64,000 bases of DNA from Piliocolobus tephrosceles. Its lineage: Eukaryota; Chordata; Mammalia; Primates; Cercopithecidae. Positions 36,266 through 47,402 of the stretch are shown here, one piece after another. The stretch is taken from assembly GCF_002776525.5 (NCBI RefSeq), contig NC_045436.1:162564830-162628829 (forward strand), in the 5' to 3' direction. The notes beneath the pieces were generated by a model. That model ran no database searches, was not told the DNA's origin, and saw only the letters and a list, made by a program, of their open reading frames with translations. Position 1 is the stretch's first letter. Each line of letters opens with the position of its first letter. A program made the translations under genes and the position numbers.

Positions 36266-36479
36266 TGAGCAGTATGCCATGAGGTAAATTAAGGTGGCCA
36301 TAATTTACTAACCAAATTGGAAGATTTTTCAAAGTAAAAGAAGGACACTATTAGTACTTATGCCAAGTCAACAAGCTTAAACAGAAGTATCTTTGGCATA
36401 TCAGAATAGAAAAAGCTTCAGAAAGACATTATAGAAAGGATGCTGCTTACTGGGTTTGCATACTTTATTCAAAAACATC

Positions 36480-36680
36480 TAGAACAGTGCTATCCAAAAG
36501 AATTTTCTGCAATGAGGGAAATATTCTATCTGTCCAAAATGTGGCAGCCACTATCCTCATTTGGCTGTATGACCTCATGAAAAGTGGCTAGTATGACTAA
36601 GAAACTAAGTTTTTTAATTGATTTAATCTTAGTTGAAATTTAAATAGGCACAAGCATCTAGTGGTTACCAGTAAGGATAA
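36480..36680 (+). mobile_element. Old DNA-transposon-like (hAT/MER) repeat
   Basis: 'gtgctatccaaaagaatttt', 'gagggaaatattctatctgt', 'gcagccactatcctcatttg', 'aaaagtggctagtatgacta' and 'taaataggcacaagcatcta' follow a common medium-reiteration DNA transposon consensus (tgtccaatagaactttctg...gtggctagtg). Exact family name not assigned. Confidence 0.6.
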
Positions 36681-37292
36681 CACAGAAATAGTTTTAACTT
36701 GTGATTTCTTGTATTTGTACAGCTGTTTATAACAATACTCCAAGAAGTATTTTAAGACTCTACCAACCACCAATAGATTGGTGGTTGACATAGACTTAAA
36801 ACTATACACAATTGAAATAAGTGAAAATATAAGTACAAAATATTGCAAATTATACACAGCAAGTCTCTGATATTTATTTCTCTAATTTCACTTCACTAAG
36901 AAACGTTGAAACTCTGGATATTCCCCTTGTTTGTTGTGTATGATCATGCAGGGTATTTTGTTGCTGCTGCTGTTTTGTTTTAGTTGTTGCTGTTTTTATC
37001 CATGACTGATGACTGACCCTTTGCTTTGTATGCCATGCTGTTCTCATTCCAGTTAGTGTAAAATGCCAGCTAATTGTCTTACCCTGCAAATAGCCTCTAT
37101 CAAAATAATGCTAATGTTCTCAGCTCCTTTCCTTATGTAGCTGCTTCTGTGTCTGCTCTGCTTCTGTTGAGAGAAAGACGTTCTATATCTCATTTCTTGG
37201 CAGAGAGATTTAGTTGGAACACAACAAGTTGGGTCACCCATTGGGCTAAGGTTTTCGAAACCATTAAACAATTTAATAGCATGGTTGAAAAC
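36681..37292. other. Unassigned sequence
   Basis: Includes a (GTT/GCT)-rich run at about 36960-36998. Opposing frames at 37053-37328 and 37074-37295 have no recognised product. Confidence 0.4.
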
Positions 37293-37657
37293 TGATATGG
37301 TTTGACTGTGTCCCCACTCAAATCTCATCTTGAACTGTAGTTCTCATAACCCCCACGTGTTGTGGGAGGGACCCGGTGGGACGGAATTGGATTATGATGA
37401 CAGTACCCTTACGCTGTTCTCGTGATAGTGAGTTCTCACGAGATCTGATGGTTTTATAAGGGTCTTCCTCCTTCACTCAGCACTCACTTCTGTCACCTGC
37501 CACTATGTAATACGTGTCTGTTTCACCTTCTGCCTTGATTTTAAGTTTTCTGAGGCTTTCCTAGCCATGAGGAACTGTGAGTCAATTAAATTCTTTTCTT
37601 TATAAATTACTCTGTCTTGGGTATGTCTTCATAACATCAAGAGAACAGACTGATACA
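37293..37657 (+). mobile_element. THE1 solo LTR
   Basis: Begins TGATATGGTTTGACTGTGTC and continues 'caaatctcatcttgaactgt', 'acgtgttgtgggagggaccc', 'gagttctcacgagatctgat', 'ggttttataag' (TATA-like) and 'gtgagtcaattaaattc', ending tgatacac. About 365 bp, the full THE1 length. No gag-like internal region is present. The target duplication is not clear. Confidence 0.92.
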
Positions 37658-37699
37658 CAAATAAAAGCTCCAGTGTCAAACAGAATACATTTAAAAGGT

Positions 37700-38195
37700 A
37701 ATTTAACTAACTACTAACTAGGTGACCTGGGGTAAATTATTTAACCATCTTAAGTCTCAATTTCCTCATCCACCAAACAAGCAAAAAATAAATAAAAAAA
37801 TTACTTTCCAGCAAGGTGCAGTAGCTTATGCCTGTAATCCCAGCACCTAGGGAGGCCAAGGTGGGCTCATGTCTTGAGCCCAGGAGTTCCAGACCAGCCT
37901 GGGCAACATGGCAAAACCCTGTCTCTACAACAAATACAAAAATTAGCCAGGCATAGTGGTGCATACCTTGTAGCCTCAGCTACTTGGGAGGCTAAGGTGG
38001 GAGGATGGCTTGAGCCCAGGAGGTGGAGGTTTCAGTGAACTGAAATCGTGCCACTGTACTCTAGCCTGGGGGGCAGAGCCAGACCAGCCTAAAAAAAATT
38101 TACTTTCCTCATTAATTTATTATGGGGCTATGCATGTAAAACACCAAGCATAGCTTATGATACATAGTAAGCATTAACTCAATCAACTAAATGTT
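37700..38195 (+). mobile_element. MIR interrupted by an AluJ
   Basis: The left half (37700-37808) reads 'actaggtgacctggggtaaa', 'taagtctcaatttcctcatc'. The right half (38100-38195) reads 'ctcattaatttattatgggg', 'caccaagcatagcttatgat' and 'acatagtaagcattaactca'. The two halves are consecutive parts of one MIR, with the AluJ at 37810-38098 between them. Confidence 0.72.
37810..38098 (+). mobile_element. AluJ-like element
   Basis: Old Alu features: 'ggaggccaaggtgggctcat', 'cttgagcccaggagttccag', 'agcctgggcaacatggcaaa', and a right arm with 'ggctaaggtgggaggatggc'. Flanked by ttactttcc at 37801-37809 and 38100-38108, its target duplication inside the MIR. Confidence 0.9.
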
Positions 38196-38518
38196 TCTGG
38201 GCCCAAGCAACCATACTCAAGTGTACAAGGAGATGAGATAAGTGTCGTGCAGTTTACAGTTTAGTGGACAATTCTTCAAGATAGTAGTACCTGCCTCTGT
38301 GGTAGTATGGACTATAATTGGGCAAGTACAGAGTTCTTTAAGAAGATGCTGAGGAGGTCGGGTAGGCTTACTGAAAAAAGCATAAAACACTTCTCAATTT
38401 TGCTAGTACAATCTTGGGAACTTTGTATACAGTCAGGTTCTAGGTGGTCAACACTAACATTCACAATTGAATTTCAATGCTTTGCTTCTTTATATTGTCT
38501 TTGATAAGCTTTGTATTT
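38196..38518. other. Unassigned sequence
   Basis: No repeat or exon recognised between the AluJ/MIR and the next Alu. Confidence 0.4.
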
Positions 38519-38815
38519 TGTTTGTTTGTTTTGAGACGGAGTCTCACTCGGTCGCCCAGGCTGGAGTGCAGTGGTGTGATCTTGGCTCACTGCAAGCTCC
38601 GCCTCCCGGGTTCCCACCATTCTCCTGCCTCAGCTTCCCGAGTAGCTGGGACTAAAGGCACCTGCCACAATGCCTGGCTGACTTTTTTGTATTTTTAGTA
38701 GAGACGGGGTTTCACTGTGTTAGCCAGGATGGTCTTGATCTCCTGACCTTCGTGATTCACCCACCTTGGCCTCCCAACCTGCTGGGATTACAGGCATGAG
38801 CCACCGTGCCCAGCC
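38519..38815 (-). mobile_element. AluY-like element, minus strand
   Basis: (tttg)n tail, then 'gagacggagtctcactcggt', 'gcaagctccgcctcccgggt' (the AluY 'gcaagctccgcc' variant), 'ccaggatggtcttgatctcc' and 'ccaccgtgcccagcc' at the end. Several central positions are mutated. Overlapping frames at 38467-38698 are Alu antisense. Confidence 0.92.
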
Positions 38816-38904
38816 ATGTTTTTTAATTTTTAGTTATTTTCAAGTGTGTGCCCTAATCTAAGGAGCCAAAACTGTGTAATCACAAACTGTACTGTCACTT
38901 ATTT

Positions 38905-39030
38905 ATGCATTTAGTCAGCAAGGACTTACTGAGTGTCTAAGGCACACCCAACACTGTGTTAGTTTCCAGACATACATTGGTGAATAAATCAGATAACCCC
39001 CGGTCCTCCATGGTGCTTATAATCTAGTTT
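38905..39030 (-). mobile_element. L2 3' end, minus strand
   Basis: 'catttagtcagcaaggactt', 'actgagtgtctaaggcacac', 'acattggtgaataaatcaga' and 'ctccatggtgcttataatct' follow reverse-complement L2. Confidence 0.65.
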
Positions 39031-41564
39031 GTAGTTGATTGTCTACGTTCACTCTTATTATGGACAGCATACTCAGATACCACCTCAAGTTGCACTTTTC
39101 ATGCATATCATCCTTTTATGTGGGCCAGTGTTCACACAGTAGTGAAGGCTAATTTTGTCTTCCAATTCTTGCTCCAATATTGACTTGCAGTTCACACTAC
39201 ACACAAGCCATCACACACGATAAACAGCTTTAAAACAAATTGGTAACCATTAAAATGGGCCAAGTCCATTGATCATGGGCTTCAATATTACAGCAATGGC
39301 AAATTACTATAAAGTTTCTAGACACTTTCCCTTTGTGTACTAGTAATAAACAGAGTGCACCAATTGTTGTTCACAGATCACATGGCAACAAAACACTGAT
39401 ACAGGCTACAGTACCTTGAAATAAACCTACCATGTTCATAGAGGCTATCACAGAGGAAGAGGAGTAAGAGAAGGAAAGACTTCTCTCTTTTCTTCAAACT
39501 TTCCTGTTTTAATACCCCTTGTACTAGATAGATTGCATATCATTTTGACCTGTTCATGCTGAAATTGTTATGAATGTTCATCTACATTCACAGCAAGTAA
39601 AATACTCTATCATTCAGCTCCATTGAACCATACCCAGAGAATCTAGATGCAAAACCTGTGTAGCTACTATAGGGTGGGGTTGAGTGAAGAAGTTCTCAAC
39701 TTGCCCCTGTAAATGACTCACATAGGAAATTAAATGGGAAATATTTGGCTTTCTAATCGAGAGCAGAGTGAGGGATCAAGGTGATGGTAGCTAATGGGTA
39801 ATAATTAAGTATACTGAAAAAGAAAATCAGCTAGTCACTTTCCTGGGAAAAGTTAATACTGCCTTTTTAGTACCTATTTTACTCTGAAAGATTATAAACT
39901 TCCTCAAGTCAGATCATGTTCTGCTGGCCACTTTTTATGAAGAAAAAATACATAATAAACTAGTTTATTTATATATATATATATACACACACACACAACT
40001 AATAAATGTTATTTTTTCTTTTTAATTTTTTAAATAATAAAACTATGATGAAATGAGTATTTTTATTGACATTAGGCAGGAGAAGCTCACATTACTAAAT
40101 TAGAAATATTTGTATATGTCTACTATTTTCCAAATCCAGAAAATTTTCTTGATTGTAGTCTTTATAAAATGCTTTTTTTTTTCTAAATTGGAAAGTAAAG
40201 AAATGTAGAATCTAAAATTATCCACAATCTCAGCATCTAAACTCAAACACTAAATTTACTTTGTGATGTATTCGGCTCTATTCTTTCAATAACACTGATT
40301 TTTGTGCTTGAAATAACTGGGCCTGACTAACGTTTCTAGTTCTCATAGTAATAAGTTTCTGTGGGAAATTAGGATTCCAACACTGCAGCAGAACTTTGAA
40401 TAGCAAGCCCTTTGTTGATACAACCACTACGAAGTTTGACTCTATTGGTCTTGTGAATAACACCCTGATATTCACAAAAGAAGAAATTATCTGGAGCTTT
40501 TTAAGCTCAGCAAGAATCAATTCTCAAGCCATATCTGAATTCCTGTAAAATCAGAATTAGTGAGGTCTGAATTAATGAGGTTTGATTGTATCCTGAGCTA
40601 TTGGTAAAATTGCAATGCTGCAGTGACTCCCACTGAAGTTAGATTCATTGCTGTTTCAACAAGGGTTGAAGAGGGCAGATTCTTCCTGGTACCCAACATC
40701 AGTGCTTTTTAATTACACTATTATGTGGTATAAGGTGGACCTATAAGATGGCCTACTAGAGGAAGTCAGCACTTTCTCAGTGAGCAGCAGCATATTTTTT
40801 TACTTCTCTCTGCAGCCCCCTATTCACTTTCAAATGGATCAGGTTTCCTTTCTTTGGATCTCTAGCTTTTGTCCATTAGAGTTTCCCCCAAAGACTATTT
40901 TATCAAACAAGGGAAAACACTTTAGAAAAGACCGTAAGTTCTTTGCAGAGTTATAGCCTGTGCTTTGTTTATGTATAGTGAACACTTACTGAGTTAGCAC
41001 TCCCTAAAGGAAAATCTGGGGAGATATCAGAAAAATGTTTTCGGTAATTGCTACTTGGTTTGATCTCCTGGTATTTTGTGATGTTTTATGCAGCATTAAT
41101 GGCATTACCTGAGATTCTAAGGACACAAAAGAACTTCTAAGTCCATTATCAAATGTAAGGAAGTCATTTCAGACCTCTGAGGGAATTAAGTGAGTTGACA
41201 GTTAAATGCCGTTCTAGGATGAATGTAACAACAACATGCGCCTAAAAGACTTAACCCATTTTAATTGGCATGTGTTTGTATGCAAGGATATTCCAGATCA
41301 CATATAACTGTGGGTAAAGATCCAGTACTTCTCTTTCAAGCACATGGAAGTTTCTAATCAGGTTATTGTTTTTGCCAAATTAGCCAATTAATTTTCAGTA
41401 TCCTTCTGGATATTTGTAATTTGTACAATTTTGGAAGCTACCGAAATGCCTTTCAACTTCATTTAGTTTGGCCTGAAGATTATCATTTGGAGTCTCCAAA
41501 GGTTATTTTCATTCATGAATACTTGGGAATAAGAGAGTGACAGAGAGTACAGTGAGTAGGTAGT
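39031..41564. other. Unassigned sequence, about 2.5 kb
   Basis: Holds the TA/CA microsatellite at 39969-39998. 40280-40620 shows no match I can name, and the 80-codon minus-strand frame in it is unrecognised. The last five bases (gtagt) are the target duplication of the following THE1. Confidence 0.4.
39969..39998 (+). repeat. (TA)n(CA)n microsatellite
   Basis: About 8 TA units followed by about 7 CA units. A typical polymorphic dinucleotide junction. Confidence 0.9.
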
Positions 41565-41939
41565 TGATATAGTTTGGCTATGTCCCCACACAAATCTCAT
41601 CTTGAATTACAGTTCTTATAATCACTACACGCCATGGGAGGGAACCAGTGGGAGATAATTTCATCATAGGGGTGGTTACCCTCATTCTGGTTTCATGAGA
41701 GTGAGTAGTTTTCATGAGATCTAATGGTTTTATAAGGCGCTTTTCCCCCTTTTGCTTGGCAGTCTTCCTTGCTGCTCCCATGTGATGAAGGACGTGTTTG
41801 CTTCCCTTTCCACCGTGTTTATAAGTTTCCTGAGGCCTCTGAAGCCATGCTGAACTGTGAGTCAATTAAACAGCTTTCCTTTATAAATTACCCAGACTCG
41901 AGTATGTCTTTATTAGCAGAATGAGAATCAACTAATACA
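41565..41939 (+). mobile_element. THE1 solo LTR with perfect 5-bp target duplication
   Basis: Starts TGATATAGTTTGGCTATGTC and ends 'gaatcaactaataca'. The usual THE1 blocks are present ('gggagggaaccagtgggaga', 'gagatctaatggttttataa', 'gtgagtcaattaaacag'). The bases gtagt occur immediately before (41560-41564) and after (41940-41944), the 5-bp duplication expected for this family. It is a solo LTR left by LTR-LTR recombination. The 95-codon minus-strand frame across it is antisense LTR. Confidence 0.94.
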
Positions 41940-42137
41940 GTAGTGAACAAGTTTATTTCACTTACCACCTAGGATAGTGTACCAGTTCCACACACTGGTT
42001 TCCTGACTCTTCTCCCAGGCCTGAAACTTGGTCTTACTAATGGATTATAAAAATCCCTGTTTATTTGGTGGAGATACAAGCATATCCCAGTATCTGCAGC
42101 CTTTAATACACACTATAACTTAATTTTGTGTATACTA

Positions 42138-44562
42138 AACAGGGAAAAGTTTAAAGCATTCCCCCCTGAGAACTGGAACAAGATAAGGATATCCACTTTC
42201 ACCACACTATTCAGCATTGTACTGGAAGTCCTAGCCAGAGCAATCAGACCAGAGAAAGAAATAAGGGGCGTCTAAATCAGTAAAAAGGAAGTCAAATTGT
42301 CACTGTTGACTGATTATATAATTGCATACCCAGAAAATCCTAAAGACTCATCCAAAAAAATTCCCAGATCTGATAAATTCACTCAAGTTTGAGGATACAA
42401 AATCAATGTACATAAATCAGTAGCACGCTATACATCAGCAATTACCTAGCTGAGAATCAAATCAAGAAGTCAACCTCTGCAGGGTGTGGCGGCTCATGCC
42501 TATAACCCCAGCACTTAGGGAGGCCAAGGCAGGCAGATCATCTGAGGTCAGGAGTTCGAGATCAGCCTGAGCAACATGGCAAAACCCCATCTCTACTAAA
42601 AATACAAAAATTAGCTGGGCATGGTGGTAGGGACCTGTAATCCCAGCTACTCAGAAGGCTGAGGCAGGAAAATTGCTTGAACCCCTGAGGTTGAGGTTAT
42701 AGTGAGCCAAGATCATGCCACTACACTCCAGCCTGCGTGACGGAGCAAGATTCAGTCAAAATAAATAAATAAACAAACAAACAAACTCAACTCACTTCAC
42801 AACAGCTCCAAATAATAATAATAATACTAATAAATACTTTGAAATATACCTCACCTAACCAAGGAGGTAAAATATCTCCACAAGGAAAACTGCAAAACAT
42901 TACTGAAAGAAATCATAGATGACACAAACAAATGGAAACACATCCCATGCTTATGGATGGGTATAATCAATATTGTGAAAACAACCATACTTCCAAAAGC
43001 AATCTACAAATTCAATGCAATTCCCACCAAAATTTCATCATCATTCTTCACAGAACCAGAGAAAGATTAAAATTCATATGGAACCAAAATAGAGCCCACA
43101 TAGCCAAAGCAATACTAAGCAGAGAAAAACAAATCTCAGGGTATCACATTACCTGACTTCAAACTATACTACAAAGCTATAGTTACCAAAACAGCATGGT
43201 ACTAGTATAAAAATGGCCATGAAGACCAATGGAACAGAAGAGAGAAATAAAGCCAAATTGTTACAGTTAACTGATCTTTGACAAAGCAAATGAAAACATA
43301 CAGTGGGGAAATGACACCCTATTCAATAAATACTGATGGGATAAATGACAAGCCACATTTAGAAGAATGAAGTTGGATCTTCATCTCTCATCTTATAGAA
43401 AAATCAACTTAAGATGTATCAAAGACTTAAATCTAAGATTTAAAACCATAAAAACTCTAGAAGACAACATTGGAAAAAACTCTTCTAGACATTAGCTTAG
43501 ACAAAGAGTTCATGAACAAGAACCTAAAAGCAAATGCAACAAAAACAAAGATAAGTAGATAAACCTAATTAAACTAAAACACTTCTGCATAACAAAAGAA
43601 ATAATCAGCAAAGTAAACAGACAACTCATAGAATGGGAGAAAATCTTCATAAACTATGCATTCCACAAAGGACTAATATCCAGAATCTACTAGGAACTCA
43701 AACAAATCAGCAAGCAAAAAATAAATAATCCCATCAAAAAGTGGGCAAAGGACATGAATAGACAATTCTCAAAATAAGATATCCAAATGGCCAGCAAGCA
43801 TGTGAAAAAGTGCTCAACATCACTATTTAACAGGGAAATGCAAATCAAAACCACAATGACATATCACTTCACTCCTGGAAGAATGGTCATAATTTTAAAA
43901 ATCAAAAAATAACACATGCTGGCATGGATGTGGTGAAAGGGAACACTTTTACACTGCTGGTGGGAATGTAAATGAATACAACCACTATAGAAAACAGTAT
44001 GAAGATTCCTTAAAGAACTAAAAGTAGATTTGCCATTTTACCCAGCAATCCCACAACTGGGTATCTACCCAGAGGAAAAGAGGTCATTATATGAAAAGAC
44101 ACTTGCACATGCATGTTTATAGCAGCACAATCCACAATTGCAAAAATGGGAAACCTTCCTAAATGCCCATCAACCAATCAGCGGACAAGGAAAATGTGAT
44201 GTATATCATAGAATACTACTCAATCATTTAAAAAAAATGAAATAGTGACATTTGCATCAACCTGGATGGATTTGGAGACCATTATTCTAAGTGAAGTAAC
44301 TCAGGAATGGAAAACTAAACATCATATATTCTCACTTATAAGTTGTAGCCAAGCTATGAGAACTCAAAGGCATAAGAATAATATAATGGACTTTGGGGAC
44401 TCAGGGGGAAGGGTGAGAGGGGTTGAGGGATAATAGGCTACACATTGGGTACAGTGTACACTGCTCAGGTGATGGGACCACCAAAATCTCAGAAATCACT
44501 ACTAAAGAACTTTTCTATGCAACCAAACACAACTTTCTCCCTAAAAACTATTGAAATTTTAA
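42138..44562 (+). mobile_element. 5'-truncated L1 (L1MA/L1PB-like), 3' half
   Basis: From the reverse-transcriptase part of ORF2 ('gtactggaagtcctagccag', 'gcacgctatacatcagcaat') through the C terminus to the 3' UTR. A decoded stretch near 44270-44300 reads TWMDLETIILSEV, close to the normal L1 ORF2 end. The 3' UTR holds 'gatgggaccaccaaaatctc' and 'aaatcactactaaagaactt', as in L1MA-type elements. Stops and frameshifts break ORF2. An Alu sits at 42479-42785. Truncated on the left at about 42138. Confidence 0.9.
42479..42785 (+). mobile_element. AluS-like element inside the L1
   Basis: 'gggtgtggcggctcatgcct', 'gcagatcatctgaggtcagg', 'aaatacaaaaattagctggg' and a tail of (aaat)/(aaac) units. The L1 phrase 'atcaagaagtcaac' before it is followed after the tail by '...actcaactcacttcacaac', which continues the L1, so the Alu is the later insertion. 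Confidence 0.92.
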
Positions 44563-46690
44563 AAAATCAATGAATCCAATAGTTTTTGGAAAATGTAAAT
44601 AAGATTGATGGACTGTCAGCTAGACTAATGAAGGAAAGAGATCTAAACACAAAATTAGAAGTGACAAAGGGGACATTACCAGTGATCCCACAGAAATACA
44701 AAAACCTCTCCCTTAAAGGCTACCATGCATACCTCTATGCATATAAACTAGAAAGCATAGAAGAAATGGAAAAAATTCCTGGAAATATATAACCTTTCAA
44801 GATTAAACCAAGGAGAAATTGAATCCCTGAACAGACCAATAATGAGTTCCTAAATTGAATCAGTAGCAAAAAACCAACCAACCAGAAAAAGTCCACAAAC
44901 AGATGGATTCAGTCTAATTCTATCAGATGTATAAAGAAGAGTTGGTATCATTCCTACTGAAATTACTCTGAAAAAATTGAGAAAGGATTCATCCCTTAAT
45001 AATTCTATGAAACCAGCATCATACTGATATCAAAACCTGGCAAAGACAACAAAAAAGCACACTTTAAGCCAATATCCTTGACAAACATAGACACAAATTT
45101 ATCAACAAAATATGAGCAAACTGAATCCAGCAGCACACCAAAAAGTTTGTCCACCATCATCATGTAAGTATATTTTATCCCTGGCATGCAAGGTTGGTTC
45201 AACATATATGAAAATCAATACATGTGATTCAACACATGAACAGAACTAAAAAGAAAACTCGTGATCATCGCAATAGATGAAACAAACAAAAACCACCTTA
45301 GAATAAAATTCAAAATCTCTGCTCAACTTCAAACTCTAATACAAAGCTACAGTTAACAAAACAGTACAGTACTGATAGAAAAACAGACACAGAGACAAAT
45401 GGAACATGATAGAGAACCTAGAAATAAGACTACACACCTACAACTATCTTATCTTCAACAAAGTTGATAAAAACAAACAATGGAGAAAGGATTCCCTATT
45501 CAATAAATCTGCTGGAATAACTAACTAGCCATATGCAGAATATTAAAGCTGGACCCCTTCATTATGCCATATACAAAATTTAAAGATGGATTAAAGACTT
45601 AAATGTAAAATCCAAACCCATAAAAATCCTGGAAGATAATAGCATTCTGGACATAGGAACAGGCAAAGATTTCATGAAAAAGATGTCAAAAGTAATTGCA
45701 ACAAAAGTAAGAATTGACAAATGGGGTCTGATCAAACTGAAGATTTTCTAAATAGCAATAGAAACTGGCAACAGAGTAAACAGACAATCTGTAGAATGAG
45801 AGATTTTTTTTGCAAATTGCATCTGATGAAGGTCTAATATCCAGCAACTATAAGGAATTTAAACAAATTTATTAAAAACTTAGGCAACCCATTAAATAGT
45901 GGGCATAGAATATGAACACTTTTCAAAAGAAGACATACATGTGGCCAACAAGCATATGGAAAAAAAAACTCAGTATCACTTATCATTAGAGAAATGTAAA
46001 TCAAATCCACAATGAGATACCATCTAACATCAGTCAGAATGGCGATTATTACAAAGTCAAAAAATAACAGATGCTGGCAAGGTTGCAGACAAAAAGGAAT
46101 GCTTCCACACTGTTGGTAGGAGTGCACATTCATTCAACCATTGTGGAAAATGGTTCCTCAAAGGCCTAATAAGAGAAGTACCATTCGATCCAGCACTCCC
46201 ATTACTGGGTATATACCTAAAGAATATAATTTTTTCTGTCATACAGACATAGGCACGCATATGTTAATTGCAGCACTATCACAATAGCAAAGACATGGAA
46301 TCAACCTAAATGTCCATCAATGGTAGAGTAGGTAAAGAAAATGTGGTACATATACACTATGCAGCCATGAAAAACAAGTCACATTCTTTGCAGAAACATG
46401 GATGGAGCCAGAGGCCATTATTCTTTGCAAACTAACCAAATACTGCATGTTCACATTTATAAGTGAGGGCTAAATGATAAGAACGTGTGGACACAAAAAG
46501 GGGAACAGCAGACATTGGGGACTATCAGAGGGTGAAGTATGGGAGGAGAGAGAGGATCAAGAAAAAATAACTAATGGGTACTAGGCTTAATACCTGGGTG
46601 ACAAAATAATCTGTAAAACAAATCCCCATGACACAAGTTTACCTACATAACAAACCTGTATGTGTACCCCAAACTTAAAAGTTTTTTAAA
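44563..46690 (+). mobile_element. Second L1 3' half, directly abutting the first; ORF2 deleted internally
   Basis: Starts mid ORF2 ('aatcaatgaatccaatagtt', 'ttgatggactgtcagctaga') and ends in an L1PB/L1MA-like 3' UTR ('gggaacagcagacattgggg', 'acaaacctgtatgtgtaccc', 'caaacttaaaag'). At about 45315 the text jumps from the 'aaaattcaaaatctctg' region to 'ctcaacttcaaactctaata'. In an intact L1 these points are several hundred bases apart, so there is an internal deletion. Same strand as the L1 at its left. Confidence 0.88.
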
Positions 46691-46769
46691 AAGTAGGTTT
46701 CTGGTTAGGTCTAGCACATTAAAAGTGGCCACAAGACAGTGGTGATTTTTGGCTAAGTGTGTCAGCTAA

Positions 46770-46975
46770 GGAGATATAATTGGTTGTAAATTTAGCTCCC
46801 TACTTCTCAGTAATTACGTCTCTCTAGACTCAGATTCTCCATCTTAAAATGAGAGCTTATTTCACCCTTTCAATAGACTACCTTAAGTTAATATGTTTAT
46901 GTGCTTAAAGTATTTGGAGCAAACACAGACTTAGGTAAGCAATGTATATGTTAGTTAATATTATTATTATTTGAC
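46770..46975 (+). mobile_element. MIR-like fragment
   Basis: 'tctagactcagattctccat', 'cttaaaatgagagcttattt' and 'aagcaatgtatatgttagtt' keep plus-strand MIR order (cagtttcctcatctgtaaaatg... then ...aaatgttagtta). Confidence 0.55.
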
Positions 46976-47114
46976 TTCATACCCAGAACTAGAATCAAAA
47001 AGTAGAAGTTTCTGGGAATAAATTTCAACTTGCTACAAAAAAACTAATTTAAAAGACAATAGATGGAAGTAGAAGAAATGAGCTCCTCATCACTAGGGTA
47101 TCCAAGGAAACTGA

Positions 47115-47402
47115 ATTTTTTTAGACGGAGTCTCACTCTGTTGCTCAGGTTGGAGTGCAGTGGCACAAATCTCGGCTCACTGAAACATCTGCCTCCCGGG
47201 TTCAGGTGATTCCCCCACCTCAGCCTTGAGAGTAGCTGAGATTACAGGCACCTGCCATCACACCTGGCTAACTTTTGTATTTTTAGTAGAGATGGGGTTT
47301 CCCCATGTTGGCCTGGCTGGTCTCAAACTCCTGACCTCAAGTGATCCATCCCGCTGGACTTCCCAAAGAGCTGGGATTACAGGTGTGAGCTACCGCACCC
47401 TG
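47115..47402 (-). mobile_element. AluS-like element, minus strand
   Basis: 'agacggagtctcactctgtt', 'ggagtgcagtggcacaaatc', 'gatggggtttccccatgttg' and 'gggattacaggtgtgagcta'. Near full length with a short T head. Confidence 0.92.

Noticed and set aside
41578..41865. 95-codon minus-strand frame
   Set aside because: Antisense to a THE1 LTR.
44245..44433. 62-codon frame with an L1 ORF2 C-terminal stretch
   Set aside because: A relic of L1 ORF2 within a frame-broken element, annotated as mobile element only.
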